Shown: positions 1 to 9,509, counted from the first letter of the stretch. The stretch: 64,000 bases of DNA from Phormidium tenue FACHB-1052 (GCF_014696675.1 NZ_JACJQN010000002.1:409083-473082); one strand, 5' to 3'. Numbers and translations: made by a program. Notes: generated by a model not told the origin, from the letters alone.

Positions 1-982
1 ACACCGTGCCAAACTCCGCCAGGCGCAGGGGCAGCTCTCGGTACGACCTGAGCTCACTCTTATAGATCTGAATATGGAAGGGGCAGTTCATCGGCTTCAT
101 CACAAAGCCTTCCTCCGCCAGGCGAGCCGCATCATCGTCCGCCATCAGCGGAAACATGTCTTCCCGGTAGTTCTGCCAGTGCCCCGACGTTTTAAACAGG
201 TCTACTCGGGCAATATGGGGGGTAACTACGCCCAGATATCCCCGCTTGGTTTGCTCTTCCTTAAGGAAAGTTTCTAGCGTAGAGCGCAACACCGTGCCCT
301 TGGGTGTCCACAGGGGCAGGCCTGGCCCAACCTCATCAGCAAAAATAAACAGCCCTAGCTCTTTGCCCAGTTTGCGGTGGTCGCGGCGCTTGGCCTCTTC
401 CCGGCGGCGCTTGTACTCTTGCAGCTGCTCAGGGGTTTCCCAAGCGGTGCCATAGATGCGCTGGAGCTGGGCTCGGTTTTCATCGCCGCGCCAGTAGGCC
501 CCCGCCACACTTTCCAACTCAAAGGCTTTGGGGTTCAGGTCGGTGGTGCTAGCCACGTGGGGTCCCGCGCAGAGATCCCACCACTGGTCACCCAGATGGT
601 AAAGCGTAATTGGATCTTTTAGATCTTGTAGAATTTCGAGCTTGTAGGGTTCACCTAGAGCCTCAATGCGGCGCTGGGCTTCTTGGCGGGTGACGGTTTC
701 CTGAGTGACCGGCAGGCCCTTATTGATGATCTTGATCATCTCTTTTTTAATTGCCTTCAGATCTTGATCGGTGAAGGGCTCAGGGCTATCAAAGTCGTAG
801 TAAAAGCCGTAATCGATCGAGGGGCCAATGGTCACCTGCGTCTTGGGAAACAACGTCTGTACCGCCATGGCCATAACGTGGGAGAAAGTGTGGCGAATGC
901 GCTGAAGCGCCTCTGACTCGCTGGTGCGGGGCAGAAGCATAGGTACAGTAGACTCGGGTGCAGACAAATCAGTTTGAGCCAT
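1..982 (-). CDS. thrS: Threonyl-tRNA synthetase, N-terminal part (cut by window edge)
   Basis: This gene charges tRNA-Thr with threonine in the cytoplasm. About 327 codons are present and the C-terminal catalytic core and anticodon domain lie beyond position 1. The start is the ATG at 982 (MAQTDLSAPE). The editing-domain histidine motif is visible near residue 31 (IRHTFSHVMA), and the class II motif region (FVMKPMNCPFH, RSYRELPLRLAEFGTV) sits at the window edge. There is no TGS domain before the editing domain. The short N-terminus agrees with the TGS-less ThrRS form I know from cyanobacteria. Identification is secure; the remainder cannot be judged. Confidence 0.95.
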   Translation of the reverse strand, partial: MAQTDLSAPESTVPMLLPRTSESEALQRIRHTFSHVMAMAVQTLFPKTQVTIGPSIDYGFYYDFDSPEPFTDQDLKAIKKEMIKIINKGLPVTQETVTRQEAQRRIEALGEPYKLEILQDLKDPITLYHLGDQWWDLCAGPHVASTTDLNPKAFELESVAGAYWRGDENRAQLQRIYGTAWETPEQLQEYKRRREEAKRRDHRKLGKELGLFIFADEVGPGLPLWTPKGTVLRSTLETFLKEEQTKRGYLGVVTPHIARVDLFKTSGHWQNYREDMFPLMADDDAARLAEEGFVMKPMNCPFHIQIYKSELRSYRELPLRLAEFGTV

Positions 983-1320
983 TGGTCAACGCTGAAGGCA
1001 AAAAGAATGTAGCCTCTAGTTTAGCGACTATTGGGTAAACCCAAGGCTATGTCGCTGAGGTACGGTTATTTCACCCCAACGGAAGACTATCTAGCTTCGC
1101 AATCAATCTGCTTGGGGTTTATGATGGGGTGAAAGGACACCGCTCTGGGGCGTGGGCAAGGCTCACTGCCACCTTAGAGAGATTAAGCATAGACGAAATT
1201 GCGTTCTTGCAATCTTGTGTTATGCTGTGTTCCTGAATCACGGGTTAATGCCTGCGCAAGTTTCAAGGGTGTGCAGATTTTCCCGGTTCAACGTTCTGAA
1301 GAGCTTTTTAAATCGAAAAT
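983..1320. other. Intergenic region between divergent thrS and DUF4327 gene
   Basis: This 338 bp region separates two divergent genes and should carry both promoters. I see no tRNA-like or strong hairpin structure. The only promoter-like match I can point to is at 1199-1226, reading toward the DUF4327 gene. Confidence 0.5.
1199..1226 (+). promoter_or_regulatory. Candidate sigma70-type promoter of the DUF4327 gene
   Basis: TTGCGT (1199-1204) and TATGCT (1221-1226) are separated by 16 bp, close to -35/-10 consensus. They lie about 95 bp upstream of the ATG at 1321. This is by-eye matching only, with no transcript evidence. Confidence 0.35.
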
Positions 1321-1557
1321 ATGACTGAAGCAATTGCCGACTTAGTTGTCGCTCACCCGATGGTGAAATTTCAGCGCCAAGTTGAGTCTTTAGTTAAAAA
1401 GTCCAAGGTTGTGCGCCCCAGCGATCCGATTTGGAAAATCGCTTTCTTATTTGGGGATGACTGGGCCCATTGGAAGCAAGAACTAGAAGAATTCGACTTC
1501 TCTACCCAAGATCCGATTGAGGATTTGCTGTCGGTGCAATCTTGGGAAGAGGACTAA
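1321..1557 (+). CDS. Small conserved protein, DUF4327-like
   Basis: A 78-residue acidic soluble protein of unknown function. The pattern VESLVKKSKVVRPSDPIWKI, then DDWAHWKQELE, then a C-terminal DPIEDLLSVQSWEED, resembles the DUF4327 family. That family is about 70 residues long and largely restricted to cyanobacteria. The resemblance is recalled from family pattern, not searched. No metal-binding or catalytic motif is visible. No clear Shine-Dalgarno precedes the ATG. The gene stands alone between divergent thrS and the convergent phosphatase gene. Confidence 0.75.
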   Translation: MTEAIADLVVAHPMVKFQRQVESLVKKSKVVRPSDPIWKIAFLFGDDWAHWKQELEEFDFSTQDPIEDLLSVQSWEED

Positions 1558-1585
1558 ATGAAATAGGTAGTCGATGAGGAGTTGG

Positions 1586-3433
1586 TTAATTCGTCATCGA
1601 CAGCATGTCGGGCTGTAGCTTAAGACGCACAAGGATGGTCGTGATGTTGTCATGGCCATTCTTTTCGTTGGCTAAGTCGATGAGCTGGGTGGCGCCACTC
1701 TCTAAATTGGTTCTTGAGCTCAACAGGCTAGCAACATGGGTATCGACATGGCGCTCCAGTAGGTCATTGTCGCTGAGCCCATCGGAGCACAGGATCAGCA
1801 GCGTGTCTTCTGTCAGCTCATGGTAGGCAATGCCGGGGACGAGGTCTTCTTTGCCCCTAGGCCCCAGAGCCTGAGTTAGTTGGTAGGCGTCAGGGCGGGC
1901 ATAGGCTATAGCTGGTTCTACACCGCGATTGATTTCGCGTTGACCGACCTCATGGTCGAGGGTGAGCTGTCGCAGTCCCAGGCGTTTGTTGTAGCTATAC
2001 AGCCGACTGTCGCCCACGTGAACAACGGCGATGTCGAGGTTGTGCAGCAGCACCATGATGAGGGTGGTGCCCATGCGCCCTACCCCAGATGTGGCGTTGG
2101 CTTGGTTGATGTCGAAGATAGTCTGGTTGGCGGTGATCACGGCCTGCGCCAAGGTGCTTTGGTCGGGCAGGCGATCGCTGCTCCAGTGCTGAGTCAAATA
2201 ATCGCGTAGGGTGCGCACGGCTAGCTGACTCGCCACTTCGCCTGAGGCGTGCCCGCCCATGCCGTCACAGAGAATGTAGAGCCCTTTAGACCGTAAAATT
2301 GTGCCCTGCGGCCCACTGACCTTCTGTAACTGTGTCTGGGTAAAGAACCAGTCTTCGTTATGGTGGCGCTGCTGGCCGACGTGGCTTTGTCCAGCATCGT
2401 CGAGGTGAGCCAGCTTCATAGGTAAGACCATGGTTGGCGTTTCTATGAGGCCGCTGCCCTCGTCGGCATCGGACAGTTCTTGGGTGTCGAAAATGGCGTC
2501 GATATCAGGGTCAAACCCGGCGGCGGATAGCTCAATGTCGGGTTCTAAATTGGAAACTGTAGTCGCTTCGTCAGGCTCTGGCCTGGAGGGAGGGGAAACC
2601 TCAACCGGCGGCGAATAGGCTTGGGCCGCTTCACCCAGAGCGGTTTGCACCTGATCGAGGTCATCTACCAGCCCCTCGGCCAGATTGCTGATTAAAGACT
2701 GTACCTGAGGTGGTAGACAACACGGGCCGCTGTCGAGCATAGATTGCCACATTTGACCTAGCGCTGTTAGGGGCAAGGCAGACCGGTTGGGCATCTGATC
2801 GACCTGCGTCAGGCAAAGCAGGTTATTTTCGTTGAGGGCAAGCCGTTGGGGGGTCATGAGGGTGGCCTGCCCCTGCCAAGGTTCTAAGGCCGCCCACAGC
2901 AGCGTAGTTTCAAACAACCATTGGAGGTGCTGAAGCGGGTCATCTATGACCGCCCAGCCGGCGGATAGAGACAGCCAAGTGCTACGGTCTTCGATGAGTA
3001 AAAGGGTTCGGTGAGGCGTTTGCCAAGCGTGGTGCAGCTCGGGAACGGACGGGAAATAGTCGGCCTGGAGGGCTAGGTAGGGGTAGGCCTCGGGGGGAAC
3101 TGGGATAGCTAGGGGATGCTCTGCGGGATTGAGGGTGGGGGTTTCGAGCCAGTCTACTTGGAGTGCTTGCAGGGGCGAATCAGCCTCGGGCTGGCAGTCG
3201 ATAACCACTAGAGGGTTAGTGCCAAACGATGCCCGACTGTCTGAGGGAGCCATGAGCCGATAGCGGCGATCGCAGTCGAGATAGCCATCTAGGTCAAGAT
3301 CGCTCGGGGCGATCGCCGCTGCCCCCGCCTGGGGAATATCAATCACCCGCCACCGCTGGAGTGGCTGGCCACACCGTTTGCAGGATCGCTGTGAATTGGT
3401 ATTGTCAAACTCACAAAAGGGGCAAATTAGCAT
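1586..3433 (-). CDS. PP2C-type Ser/Thr protein phosphatase with N-terminal zinc ribbon
   Basis: Predicted metal-dependent protein phosphatase of 615 residues. The N-terminus has a four-cysteine zinc ribbon (CPFC at 4-7, CKRCG near 18-22). Residues about 50-280 form a region without a standard domain, which looks like a degenerate kinase-like scaffold. A low-complexity acidic linker follows. The C-terminal 250 residues are a complete PP2C domain with the metal-binding acidic motifs: RHHNEDW, LCDGMGGH, VHVGDSRLY, CSDGLSD and GHDNITT. PP2C enzymes reverse Ser/Thr phosphorylation by Hanks-type kinases; one such kinase (43.1 kb) and a pseudokinase (18.8 kb) occur in this window. The substrate is unknown. 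No transmembrane segment is evident, so a cytoplasmic location is expected. Confidence 0.9.
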   Translation of the reverse strand: MLICPFCEFDNTNSQRSCKRCGQPLQRWRVIDIPQAGAAAIAPSDLDLDGYLDCDRRYRLMAPSDSRASFGTNPLVVIDCQPEADSPLQALQVDWLETPTLNPAEHPLAIPVPPEAYPYLALQADYFPSVPELHHAWQTPHRTLLLIEDRSTWLSLSAGWAVIDDPLQHLQWLFETTLLWAALEPWQGQATLMTPQRLALNENNLLCLTQVDQMPNRSALPLTALGQMWQSMLDSGPCCLPPQVQSLISNLAEGLVDDLDQVQTALGEAAQAYSPPVEVSPPSRPEPDEATTVSNLEPDIELSAAGFDPDIDAIFDTQELSDADEGSGLIETPTMVLPMKLAHLDDAGQSHVGQQRHHNEDWFFTQTQLQKVSGPQGTILRSKGLYILCDGMGGHASGEVASQLAVRTLRDYLTQHWSSDRLPDQSTLAQAVITANQTIFDINQANATSGVGRMGTTLIMVLLHNLDIAVVHVGDSRLYSYNKRLGLRQLTLDHEVGQREINRGVEPAIAYARPDAYQLTQALGPRGKEDLVPGIAYHELTEDTLLILCSDGLSDNDLLERHVDTHVASLLSSRTNLESGATQLIDLANEKNGHDNITTILVRLKLQPDMLSMTN

Positions 3434-3731
3434 CCTAGCGATGATCCAAAGTTAGGCTAGCCAGCGAGTAGGGCATCCCCATCGCTAGACGTTTAAACGG
3501 TGCGCGGTCTTGGGGAAATCAGCAAATTCTCAGCGACTGATCAACACACCCTCGAAGTAAAACGGCCTTACCATTGCACCTTAAGTATCGCACGGGTCAC
3601 CTCCAGGTCGCCCATCGCCAGCTCATGGTAATTTAACGCCCTGGCCCTGGCCTGTCTGATCCATCGATTTTTGACCTAGCCTCGGCTACGTTGCTCAGGG
3701 TGGACATTTGCTAAAGACTATTGCTTAAAGA

Positions 3732-4328
3732 CTAAATGTCTAGCAGCCCTCGCTGCTCGTCAGGGGTGGCATGTCGCCACTGGCCAGGCTGTAGATTGCC
3801 TAGATGGAGGTGGGCGATCGCCTGGCGCACCAGCCTCAGGGTGGGATGACCTACAGCGGCGGTCATGCGGCGTACCTGACGGTTTTTACCCTCCTGTAGG
3901 GTCATGGCTAGCCAGGCGGTGGGGATGCTCTGGCGATAGCGAATGGGCGGATCTCGTTCAGGCAAGAGCGGTTCGCTCATGAGCAATTCAACCTGGCAGG
4001 GCTGGGTGCGGTAGCCCTTGATAGTGACCCCCTGCCGGAGCTGAGCGAGGGCATTTGCAGAAGGCACCTGTTCGACCTGCACCCAATAGGTGCGAGGGTG
4101 GCCAAAGCGGGGCTCACTGAGCCGATGCTGGACGCGACCGTGGTTAGTCAGCAACATCAGCCCTTCGCTGTCGCGATCGAGCCGACCAACAGGGTAGACA
4201 TCGGCAACGGAAATAAAGTCTTTGAGCGTCAGGCGGTGGGCCGAGTCAGAGTCGGGCGGGGTGCTCCCCGGGCTGAACTGACTGAGCACGTTGTAGGGCT
4301 TATAAAACAGAATGTACTGATACCCCAT
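3732..4328 (-). CDS. RsuA/RluE-family rRNA pseudouridine synthase
   Basis: A 198-residue pseudouridine synthase that isomerises a uridine in rRNA. The catalytic motif GRLDRDSEGLMLLTNHG contains the essential aspartate, and EGKNRQVRRM is the second family signature. There is no N-terminal S4 RNA-binding domain. Size and architecture therefore match RluE (23S rRNA, U2457 in E. coli) better than RsuA or RluB. The start ATG at 4328 gives an immediate family-like N-terminus (YILFYKPYNVLSQF). The exact target nucleotide is inferred from the family. Confidence 0.88.
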   Translation of the reverse strand: MGYQYILFYKPYNVLSQFSPGSTPPDSDSAHRLTLKDFISVADVYPVGRLDRDSEGLMLLTNHGRVQHRLSEPRFGHPRTYWVQVEQVPSANALAQLRQGVTIKGYRTQPCQVELLMSEPLLPERDPPIRYRQSIPTAWLAMTLQEGKNRQVRRMTAAVGHPTLRLVRQAIAHLHLGNLQPGQWRHATPDEQRGLLDI

Positions 4329-4461
4329 GGCCCCGCTTATATCTATGTAATGGGCTGCAACATTTCATTGCAACTCTTGTGGAAATGTTGAGAAACTACA
4401 GCGGCCTAGGCGAGGCCGATATGCTGAACTCTAATAGGACTGATTCTGGCAGGACAACACC

Positions 4462-4776
4462 ATGGATACCGGCAATAAGTATCGCTTCGCTTGCACGCTT
4501 ACCTTTGGAGATATTTACGGGCAAGTTATCGCCTGGCTGGTGATTTTGTTCGTGAGCCTGGCGGCCTCCCTAGCACTGATGGGGGCGCGTCAGCCCATTT
4601 TTGCGCTGGCTACCGTAGGGCTAATTTTGGTGTTGTCGCTGCCATTCTTGCTGTTTGCCTTTGTGACTACGCTGCTCAATCACATCGAGTTTGAGCCCGT
4701 AGATGCCAGTGCAGCCGCCTCAAGCCGTCCCGATCGTGGGGTTGCCTCTTCCACTCCGGCTAGGGCGATGAGCTAG
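4462..4776 (+). CDS. Small two-helix membrane protein, unknown function
   Basis: A 104-residue protein with two hydrophobic stretches, about residues 20-39 and 46-72, followed by a polar Ala/Ser-rich tail. The N-terminus MDTGNKYRFACTLTFGDIYG is amphipathic. I recognise no family. The stop codon overlaps the stop of the convergent TPR gene by 4 bp, so the two genes end tail to tail with no room for a separate terminator. Confidence 0.65.
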   Translation: MDTGNKYRFACTLTFGDIYGQVIAWLVILFVSLAASLALMGARQPIFALATVGLILVLSLPFLLFAFVTTLLNHIEFEPVDASAAASSRPDRGVASSTPARAMS

Positions 4777-5648
4777 GGCGTTTCGGCGGGTGCAGGCGCA
4801 GGGGGAGCAGGCTCAACCATGCTACCGCTAGCCTCCGGTGCTGTCTGCTCCTGGGTCGCCATCTGACCAATTTGGTCTTTGAACTGCGCTGGAGCAAGAG
4901 TGGTGGCCTGGGCAAATAGAGCCTGGGCCGTTTCGGTGTCGCCCTGCTCCCGCAGCACCAAAGCCTTAGCTAAGACCGGGCGAAAGTCTTCGGGGGCAGC
5001 AGCAATGGTTTCGTCGTAGAGGGCGATCGCTTGGTCTGGGCTGTTGTTCTCAACGTGCACCTGGGCCAGCAACAGTTTCACCGATGTCGCGTCGAAACTG
5101 GCTGCGCCGCCCTCTGCCTGCAGCTGGTCAGCGGTTTTAAGCGTATCTTGCAGCAGCCCGATCGCGGCCTGGGGTCGCTCTTGCTGCACTAAGAGCACCG
5201 TTAGCCCTTGCAGGGCGTTCATGTTGCCGGGCTGCTGGTCGAGCACCTGGCGATAGATCTGGGCCGCGCCCTCTAGATCGCCCATCTGCTGCTTGGTTTG
5301 GGCCAGGAGCACCGCATAGTCGGGCACATCGGGGTTGAGTTCGACCAGCTTTTCGAGGGGGCCAACCACTCCATTGATATCACCGAGCTGAATGCGGGCG
5401 TCAACTAGCCCCTGAAGCGCAGTTTGATTGTCGGGCTCGCGCTCTAGCACCAGTTCATAGCCTTTTGCCTGGGCCTCCAGCTCGGTCTGCATAGCCACGG
5501 GGTCAGCAGCAGGATTAGCATCGGGGGTGCTGCTAGCTCTCCGACCGCTGTTACTGCCCAAAATTGGCAGCAGCGACAGCGACAAAAAGGCCGCTAATGC
5601 CAGGGTTAAGACAGTGCCAACGAGCCAACGGTTGCGGTTTGCGGTCAC
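4773..5648 (-). CDS. Membrane-anchored TPR protein
   Basis: A 291-residue protein with an N-terminal hydrophobic segment (residues about 9-30), then tetratricopeptide repeats from about 60 to 260, and a Pro/Ala/Glu-rich tail. The arrangement predicts a single membrane anchor with a TPR scaffold. Repeat signatures include NQTALQGLVDARIQLGD and DVPDYAVLLAQTKQQMGD. The start is GTG at 5648, with GAGG eight bases upstream. The partner protein is unknown; TPR domains mediate protein-protein contacts and have no catalytic role of their own. Confidence 0.8.
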   Translation of the reverse strand: MTANRNRWLVGTVLTLALAAFLSLSLLPILGSNSGRRASSTPDANPAADPVAMQTELEAQAKGYELVLEREPDNQTALQGLVDARIQLGDINGVVGPLEKLVELNPDVPDYAVLLAQTKQQMGDLEGAAQIYRQVLDQQPGNMNALQGLTVLLVQQERPQAAIGLLQDTLKTADQLQAEGGAASFDATSVKLLLAQVHVENNSPDQAIALYDETIAAAPEDFRPVLAKALVLREQGDTETAQALFAQATTLAPAQFKDQIGQMATQEQTAPEASGSMVEPAPPAPAPAETP

Positions 5649-6101
5649 AGGTGTACCTCATCAAGGGAGCGGCGCGATCGCGGTCAAAGTGCGATCGCAA
5701 ACAATCGGTCAAGTCAATGATCTTAGCGCTTTAACCTAGGGCTGAATTTGCGTTCTAACCCGACCAAAGCCATAAACAGGGCTACAGTAGCAAAGAAGTT
5801 GTCAAAAAGCTCAGAAACAATACGGATTGCTAACCGTCATCGATGGAAACTTAAGAGAGCTACTCAGTTGAGGCCACAGCAGCGGCAGTGCAGGCTGCCT
5901 TAGGGCTAGAGAATCACCGTAAAGGTGGCTTTCTGACTCGTTTGTAAAGCCTTGTGCAAATTGCGTTAACCGCTTAAATATTTGCCCTGGCAATGCACAT
6001 TAAAGGGTGAATGTTACGCTAGGCTTACAGGCTAAGTCATGCGCAGATTTACTGTTGCGCCGGGTGGCTAGTTTTTGTTGAGAGGGAGATCGGTGGGTGT
6101 T
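5649..6101. other. Intergenic region between divergent TPR gene and basic-tail gene
   Basis: A 453 bp non-coding stretch containing two HIP1-like GCGATCGC sites near 5672-5700. No RNA gene or convincing hairpin was seen. A 60-codon open frame on the minus strand (5811-5993) lacks coding character and is not called. Confidence 0.5.
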
Positions 6102-7199
6102 ATGGGTTCTGCAGAGCAAGACGCTTCTAATAAGAGCGACATTAACGCTAAAGATAGTCACGACCAAAGAACGACGCCCGCTGCGGATCGTCCTTCGCTC
6201 ATGTCGCCTCCCCAGCGCCCGGTGCGTCCGGTGCGCCCCGCCGCTGCTCCCGAGGCTTCGGTGGCTGTCAAGCCGCTGGCAAAGGCGGCTGACACCGTTG
6301 TGGTGATGCCCAAAGCGACGGTAGCAGAAAAGGTACCAGAGCCCCCCGTGCCTGAACCTGACCCCGCCGCCTATCGCTATCAGCCCATTGCTCCCCCCAG
6401 CGAACCCATGCAGTACCGGGCGATCGGCTTAGTGCGGGGCACCTACGAACCCAGCGAAGCCGACCAGCTCAACCGAGGCAACCTGACCACCGAAGATGGT
6501 CACGTGATTGATTCGGTGCTGCTGGGGCGCATCACCAGCCTAGTGAAGAAACATATTGATTTAACCGTTCCCCACCTTTGGGTTGTCTATCCCCGCACCC
6601 GGCGCGAGTTAGACAACGATGACCAAGACCTACACTTGCAGATCGTGGGGATTTGGGAGCCAGAAACCCTTGGCTTACCAGGGGAATCCCCCGCAGGCGA
6701 AGACGAGGACGGCACTGATGAAGCTGCCTCTGAAAAACCAGATTTGACTGACCTGCCGCCGGTTGACGATAACTTTTTCTCGATTCGCGGTGAGGTCATC
6801 AAATACACGCCCGAAGACAAGTGCATTGCCGTCAAGATTTTGCAGGGGGCAAAGCGCACTCCTGGCACGTCTAAACCGTTTAAGCTGCTGCTCCACGGCA
6901 CGATTGAGGGCCGCACTGTGGGCTATTTCTGGGACTTTAAAGTCAAGCGCGAAGCCAAGGTATTAGTGCTGAGTGAAGCCTCTCCCGTGGGCATTGTGCC
7001 GCCTAAGAAGCGGGCCAAGGGCAGCGGTGGGGTAGCTCCCCGCCGCAGTAAGCCAGGCATGCGCAGCGGGCCAGGGGGCAGCCGTCCGCCCATGCCCAGT
7101 CGCCGTCCCATCGGCGTTAAGGACAGCGATGCTGGCACGGAGCGCCCGGCGAGTCGCCCCAAGAAGCGAGACGACAATCCTGAAAGCAGCGCTGAATAG
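6102..7199 (+). CDS. Conserved cyanobacterial-type protein with disordered basic ends
   Basis: A 365-residue protein of unknown function. Residues about 1-110 are Pro/Ala-rich and probably disordered. A conserved-looking core (about 115-300) contains YRAIGLVRGTYEPSEADQLN and HLWVVYPRTRRELD, plus an acidic insertion. The last 60 residues are rich in Arg, Lys, Gly and Pro (PPKKRAKGSGG, RSKPGMRSGPGG). The basic tail suggests nucleic-acid or ribosome contact, which is only an inference. The ATG at 6102 is preceded by GAGGGAGA at 6082-6089. In-frame GTG (6093) and TTG (6075) starts are possible. Confidence 0.75.
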   Translation: MGSAEQDASNKSDINAKDSHDQRTTPAADRPSLMSPPQRPVRPVRPAAAPEASVAVKPLAKAADTVVVMPKATVAEKVPEPPVPEPDPAAYRYQPIAPPSEPMQYRAIGLVRGTYEPSEADQLNRGNLTTEDGHVIDSVLLGRITSLVKKHIDLTVPHLWVVYPRTRRELDNDDQDLHLQIVGIWEPETLGLPGESPAGEDEDGTDEAASEKPDLTDLPPVDDNFFSIRGEVIKYTPEDKCIAVKILQGAKRTPGTSKPFKLLLHGTIEGRTVGYFWDFKVKREAKVLVLSEASPVGIVPPKKRAKGSGGVAPRRSKPGMRSGPGGSRPPMPSRRPIGVKDSDAGTERPASRPKKRDDNPESSAE

Positions 7200-7205
7200 A
7201 CCTGA

Positions 7206-8393
7206 TTAGCTGCTTACATCCTGGGGCAAAAAGGCCCGATCTTGGGGCAGAGAGGCGACCGGAGAGGTTAGTTCAAACTGCCCGGCTTCAATCCAGCCTT
7301 TCAACTCGTTGGCAACCTGGCGAGCCATGTAAATGCTGGCTAGCGGTGCCGTACGCACCGGTTGACCTTCGATGGTAATGCTGCCCGACTTGAGCTGGGC
7401 ATAGCTAACCAACCCAAACGTGGGCCGCACCCGACGGGGAATCGAAAAATCCATCACAGGAGCGACAATGTCGGCGTCCTGAATAGCGCAGTGGGCCGCC
7501 ACCTGTTCGTTGAGGATAGGGATCGGCACTCCGACTCCAAGCATCAGCGAAGGGCCGTAGCCCTTGAAATAGCAGCCCCGCACCCAGTGGGGCTGCATTT
7601 GCTTGGCGTCGCCGATTAGGGCCATGGTGGCAGCGGGGCCGATGGGGGTGCGGTTGGGCAGCCGCCGCTGGAGCGGAAAGTGCTGGGTACCCTCCCAGGC
7701 GAGGTAGCCAATACCGCCGCCGAAAAAGATACGCGTGCCGATACCAATGGCCTCCAGGTCAGGGTCATTCAGCAAGGGCGATAGCGCCCCTGAGTTGGCG
7801 TACACCGCATTGCCGAGGCGGGGTTGAAGCGGCCCCAGGTAGGTGGAGAGGGTGCGATCGCCCCCATTCACCCCCACAATAAAATTTTGGTACAACCCCC
7901 TGGGACTAAACAGGTAGAACTGATTGATGCTGTCGCGGGTAATGGTGGTTTCAAGGGAGGTGCGGGGGTAGCAGTCGGTGCCGTGGCCCGTGGCTTGAAG
8001 CGGCACACTCCGTCCGGCGATTAAATCGGCAATCACATGGCCGCCGCCGTGCTCCCGCACAGTTTCAGTATCGCCCAGGTCTGCCCCTCGCCCAGCCACG
8101 GCTGGCTGGCTGGCTCCCAGGCAGACATCCACAGCCCCAAAGCCTGCGTAGGCGGGCACCCCATCCAGGTAGCACTCTAGCAGCTTGATGGGTGGATCCG
8201 TGTGGCCCAGGTTGAGCATGGCACCCGACGACTCCATCGGCTCAAAGGTGCCAGCGACCACTACATCCACCGCTTTAGCGGCGGCGGCAATGCCCTGCTC
8301 CTTGGCCTGCACCTTGAAGGCTTCGGCGGTTTGCACCACCACCTGTCCGGCGCGAATTTTAGCGTTGATGCTGTCGATGGTGCGCATGGGCAA
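7206..8393 (-). CDS. DUF39/HcyBio family homocysteine biosynthesis protein
   Basis: A 395-residue member of the DUF39 family (COG1900). Motifs include the N-terminal RTIDSINAKIRAGQVVVQTA, a glycine-rich AYAGFGAVDVCLGASQPA, and IFFGGGIGYLAWEGTQH. In methanogens a DUF39 protein together with a ferredoxin-like partner makes homocysteine from aspartate semialdehyde and sulfide. Here there is only the N-terminal DUF39 part and no CBS or ferredoxin domain. The gene follows prmA and a small membrane gene by 2 bp, so co-transcription is likely. Whether the enzyme makes homocysteine in this organism is inferred from the family. Confidence 0.85.
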   Translation of the reverse strand: MPMRTIDSINAKIRAGQVVVQTAEAFKVQAKEQGIAAAAKAVDVVVAGTFEPMESSGAMLNLGHTDPPIKLLECYLDGVPAYAGFGAVDVCLGASQPAVAGRGADLGDTETVREHGGGHVIADLIAGRSVPLQATGHGTDCYPRTSLETTITRDSINQFYLFSPRGLYQNFIVGVNGGDRTLSTYLGPLQPRLGNAVYANSGALSPLLNDPDLEAIGIGTRIFFGGGIGYLAWEGTQHFPLQRRLPNRTPIGPAATMALIGDAKQMQPHWVRGCYFKGYGPSLMLGVGVPIPILNEQVAAHCAIQDADIVAPVMDFSIPRRVRPTFGLVSYAQLKSGSITIEGQPVRTAPLASIYMARQVANELKGWIEAGQFELTSPVASLPQDRAFLPQDVSS

Positions 8394-8395
8394 GC

Positions 8396-8602
8396 CTAGG
8401 AGTTGGAGCTACGCCGCAGCCAGAAAAGGCCACCCATCAGCGCTGAGGGAGCCAATAGCAGCGCTACGACTAGGCCTAGGGTGGGCTCTTGAACCACCTG
8501 AGACCCCGCTAGCATCATAGGCAATCCGTACTTAATCAGGGCGCTCAGGGCTGCTGAGAGCCCGATCACTTTAGCCACAAAGCTGAAATTGGAACGATTC
8601 AT
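8396..8602 (-). CDS. Small two-helix membrane protein
   Basis: A 68-residue hydrophobic protein with two predicted membrane helices, about residues 9-31 and 42-62, ending in positively charged LRRSSNS. No family is recognised. Four bases separate it from upstream prmA, and two bases separate its stop from the DUF39 start. It therefore sits inside an apparent operon. Confidence 0.65.
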   Translation of the reverse strand: MNRSNFSFVAKVIGLSAALSALIKYGLPMMLAGSQVVQEPTLGLVVALLLAPSALMGGLFWLRRSSNS

Positions 8603-8606
8603 GGGT

Positions 8607-9509
8607 TCAGGCGGGCGATCGCCGCACGTTGAGACAGCACCACTCCTGTCGCCGCCAGAGGGTAGCCACGACCCAGCCGTGCTGCTCCAAGGTATCGGCC
8701 ACTAGTTTGGACTGATCGAGCAAAATGCCGCTGAGAATGCCCCAGCCATCAGGGGTAACAATGGTGTGCATCTGGGGGATGAGGTCCATGATCACCTCCG
8801 CTAAAATATTGCAGACGATACCGTCTACGGGGGCATCAATGGTTTGGGCAATGGTGTCCAAACTGCCATGCAGCAGCGGTAGCTGCTGCTCCGTCAGCCC
8901 GTTCAGAGTGCGGTTGCCGACAGCCGAATGAATAGCTAAGTCGTCGGTGTCAGCGGCATAGGCGCGCCTAGCCCCTAACAGCAACGCCCCAATCGAGAGA
9001 ATGCCCGACCCGCAGCCAATATCGGCAATGGTAACGTCGGTTTTTTCGTAGGTCAGCCGCATTTCAAGCGACTCTAGACAGAGCTGGGTGGTGGGGTGGT
9101 TGCCAGTACCAAAGGCCACGCCGGGGTCGAGGCGCAGCACCAGCCGCTGGTTGTCAGCCGGAGGCTCTAGCCAGGCGGGGGTGATCAAGAAGCGATCGCC
9201 AATCGGTTCTGGTTTCCAGTGATCCTTCCAGCTCTTAGACCAGTCTTCTTCGTCGATCAGCTGCCAGCTAATGCGGGGCAGCACCAGATCGTTGCAAAGA
9301 GCATCTTGCTTAATCAACAGGGCCATGGCCGATAGATCGAGCAATTCAAGCCGATGCTGCGGGAAGTAGGCCTGCACTACGCAAGACGAACCCCGCTGCT
9401 GGGTTGATGTCCCCTGGCTGCCAAAGCTGTCAAACCGCCAGAAAACCGTGTCCTCCAGGGATGGATCGCACAGTACCTTTACTTCCCACCAGGTGTTAAC
9501 CACGGCCAT
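8607..9509 (-). CDS. prmA: Ribosomal protein L11 methyltransferase
   Basis: A SAM-dependent methyltransferase that trimethylates ribosomal protein L11. The SAM-binding motif [15 protein letters not shown], lies near residue 163. The PrmA-typical [14 protein letters not shown] precedes it, and the later substrate loop [12 protein letters not shown] is present. I chose the ATG at 9509 ([12 protein letters not shown]), which gives 300 residues, the usual PrmA length. A longer frame to 9608 would run into a dispersed repeat. serA lies upstream on the same strand, a neighbour arrangement I associate with cyanobacteria. Confidence 0.92.
   Translation of the reverse strand: MAVVNTWWEVKVLCDPSLEDTVFWRFDSFGSQGTSTQQRGSSCVVQAYFPQHRLELLDLSAMALLIKQDALCNDLVLPRISWQLIDEEDWSKSWKDHWKPEPIGDRFLITPAWLEPPADNQRLVLRLDPGVAFGTGNHPTTQLCLESLEMRLTYEKTDVTIADIGCGSGILSIGALLLGARRAYAADTDDLAIHSAVGNRTLNGLTEQQLPLLHGSLDTIAQTIDAPVDGIVCNILAEVIMDLIPQMHTIVTPDGWGILSGILLDQSKLVADTLEQHGWVVATLWRRQEWCCLNVRRSPA

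Noticed and set aside
5811..5993. 60-codon minus-strand frame
   Set aside because: No start signal, no recognisable sequence, lies in the AT-rich upstream region of a called gene.
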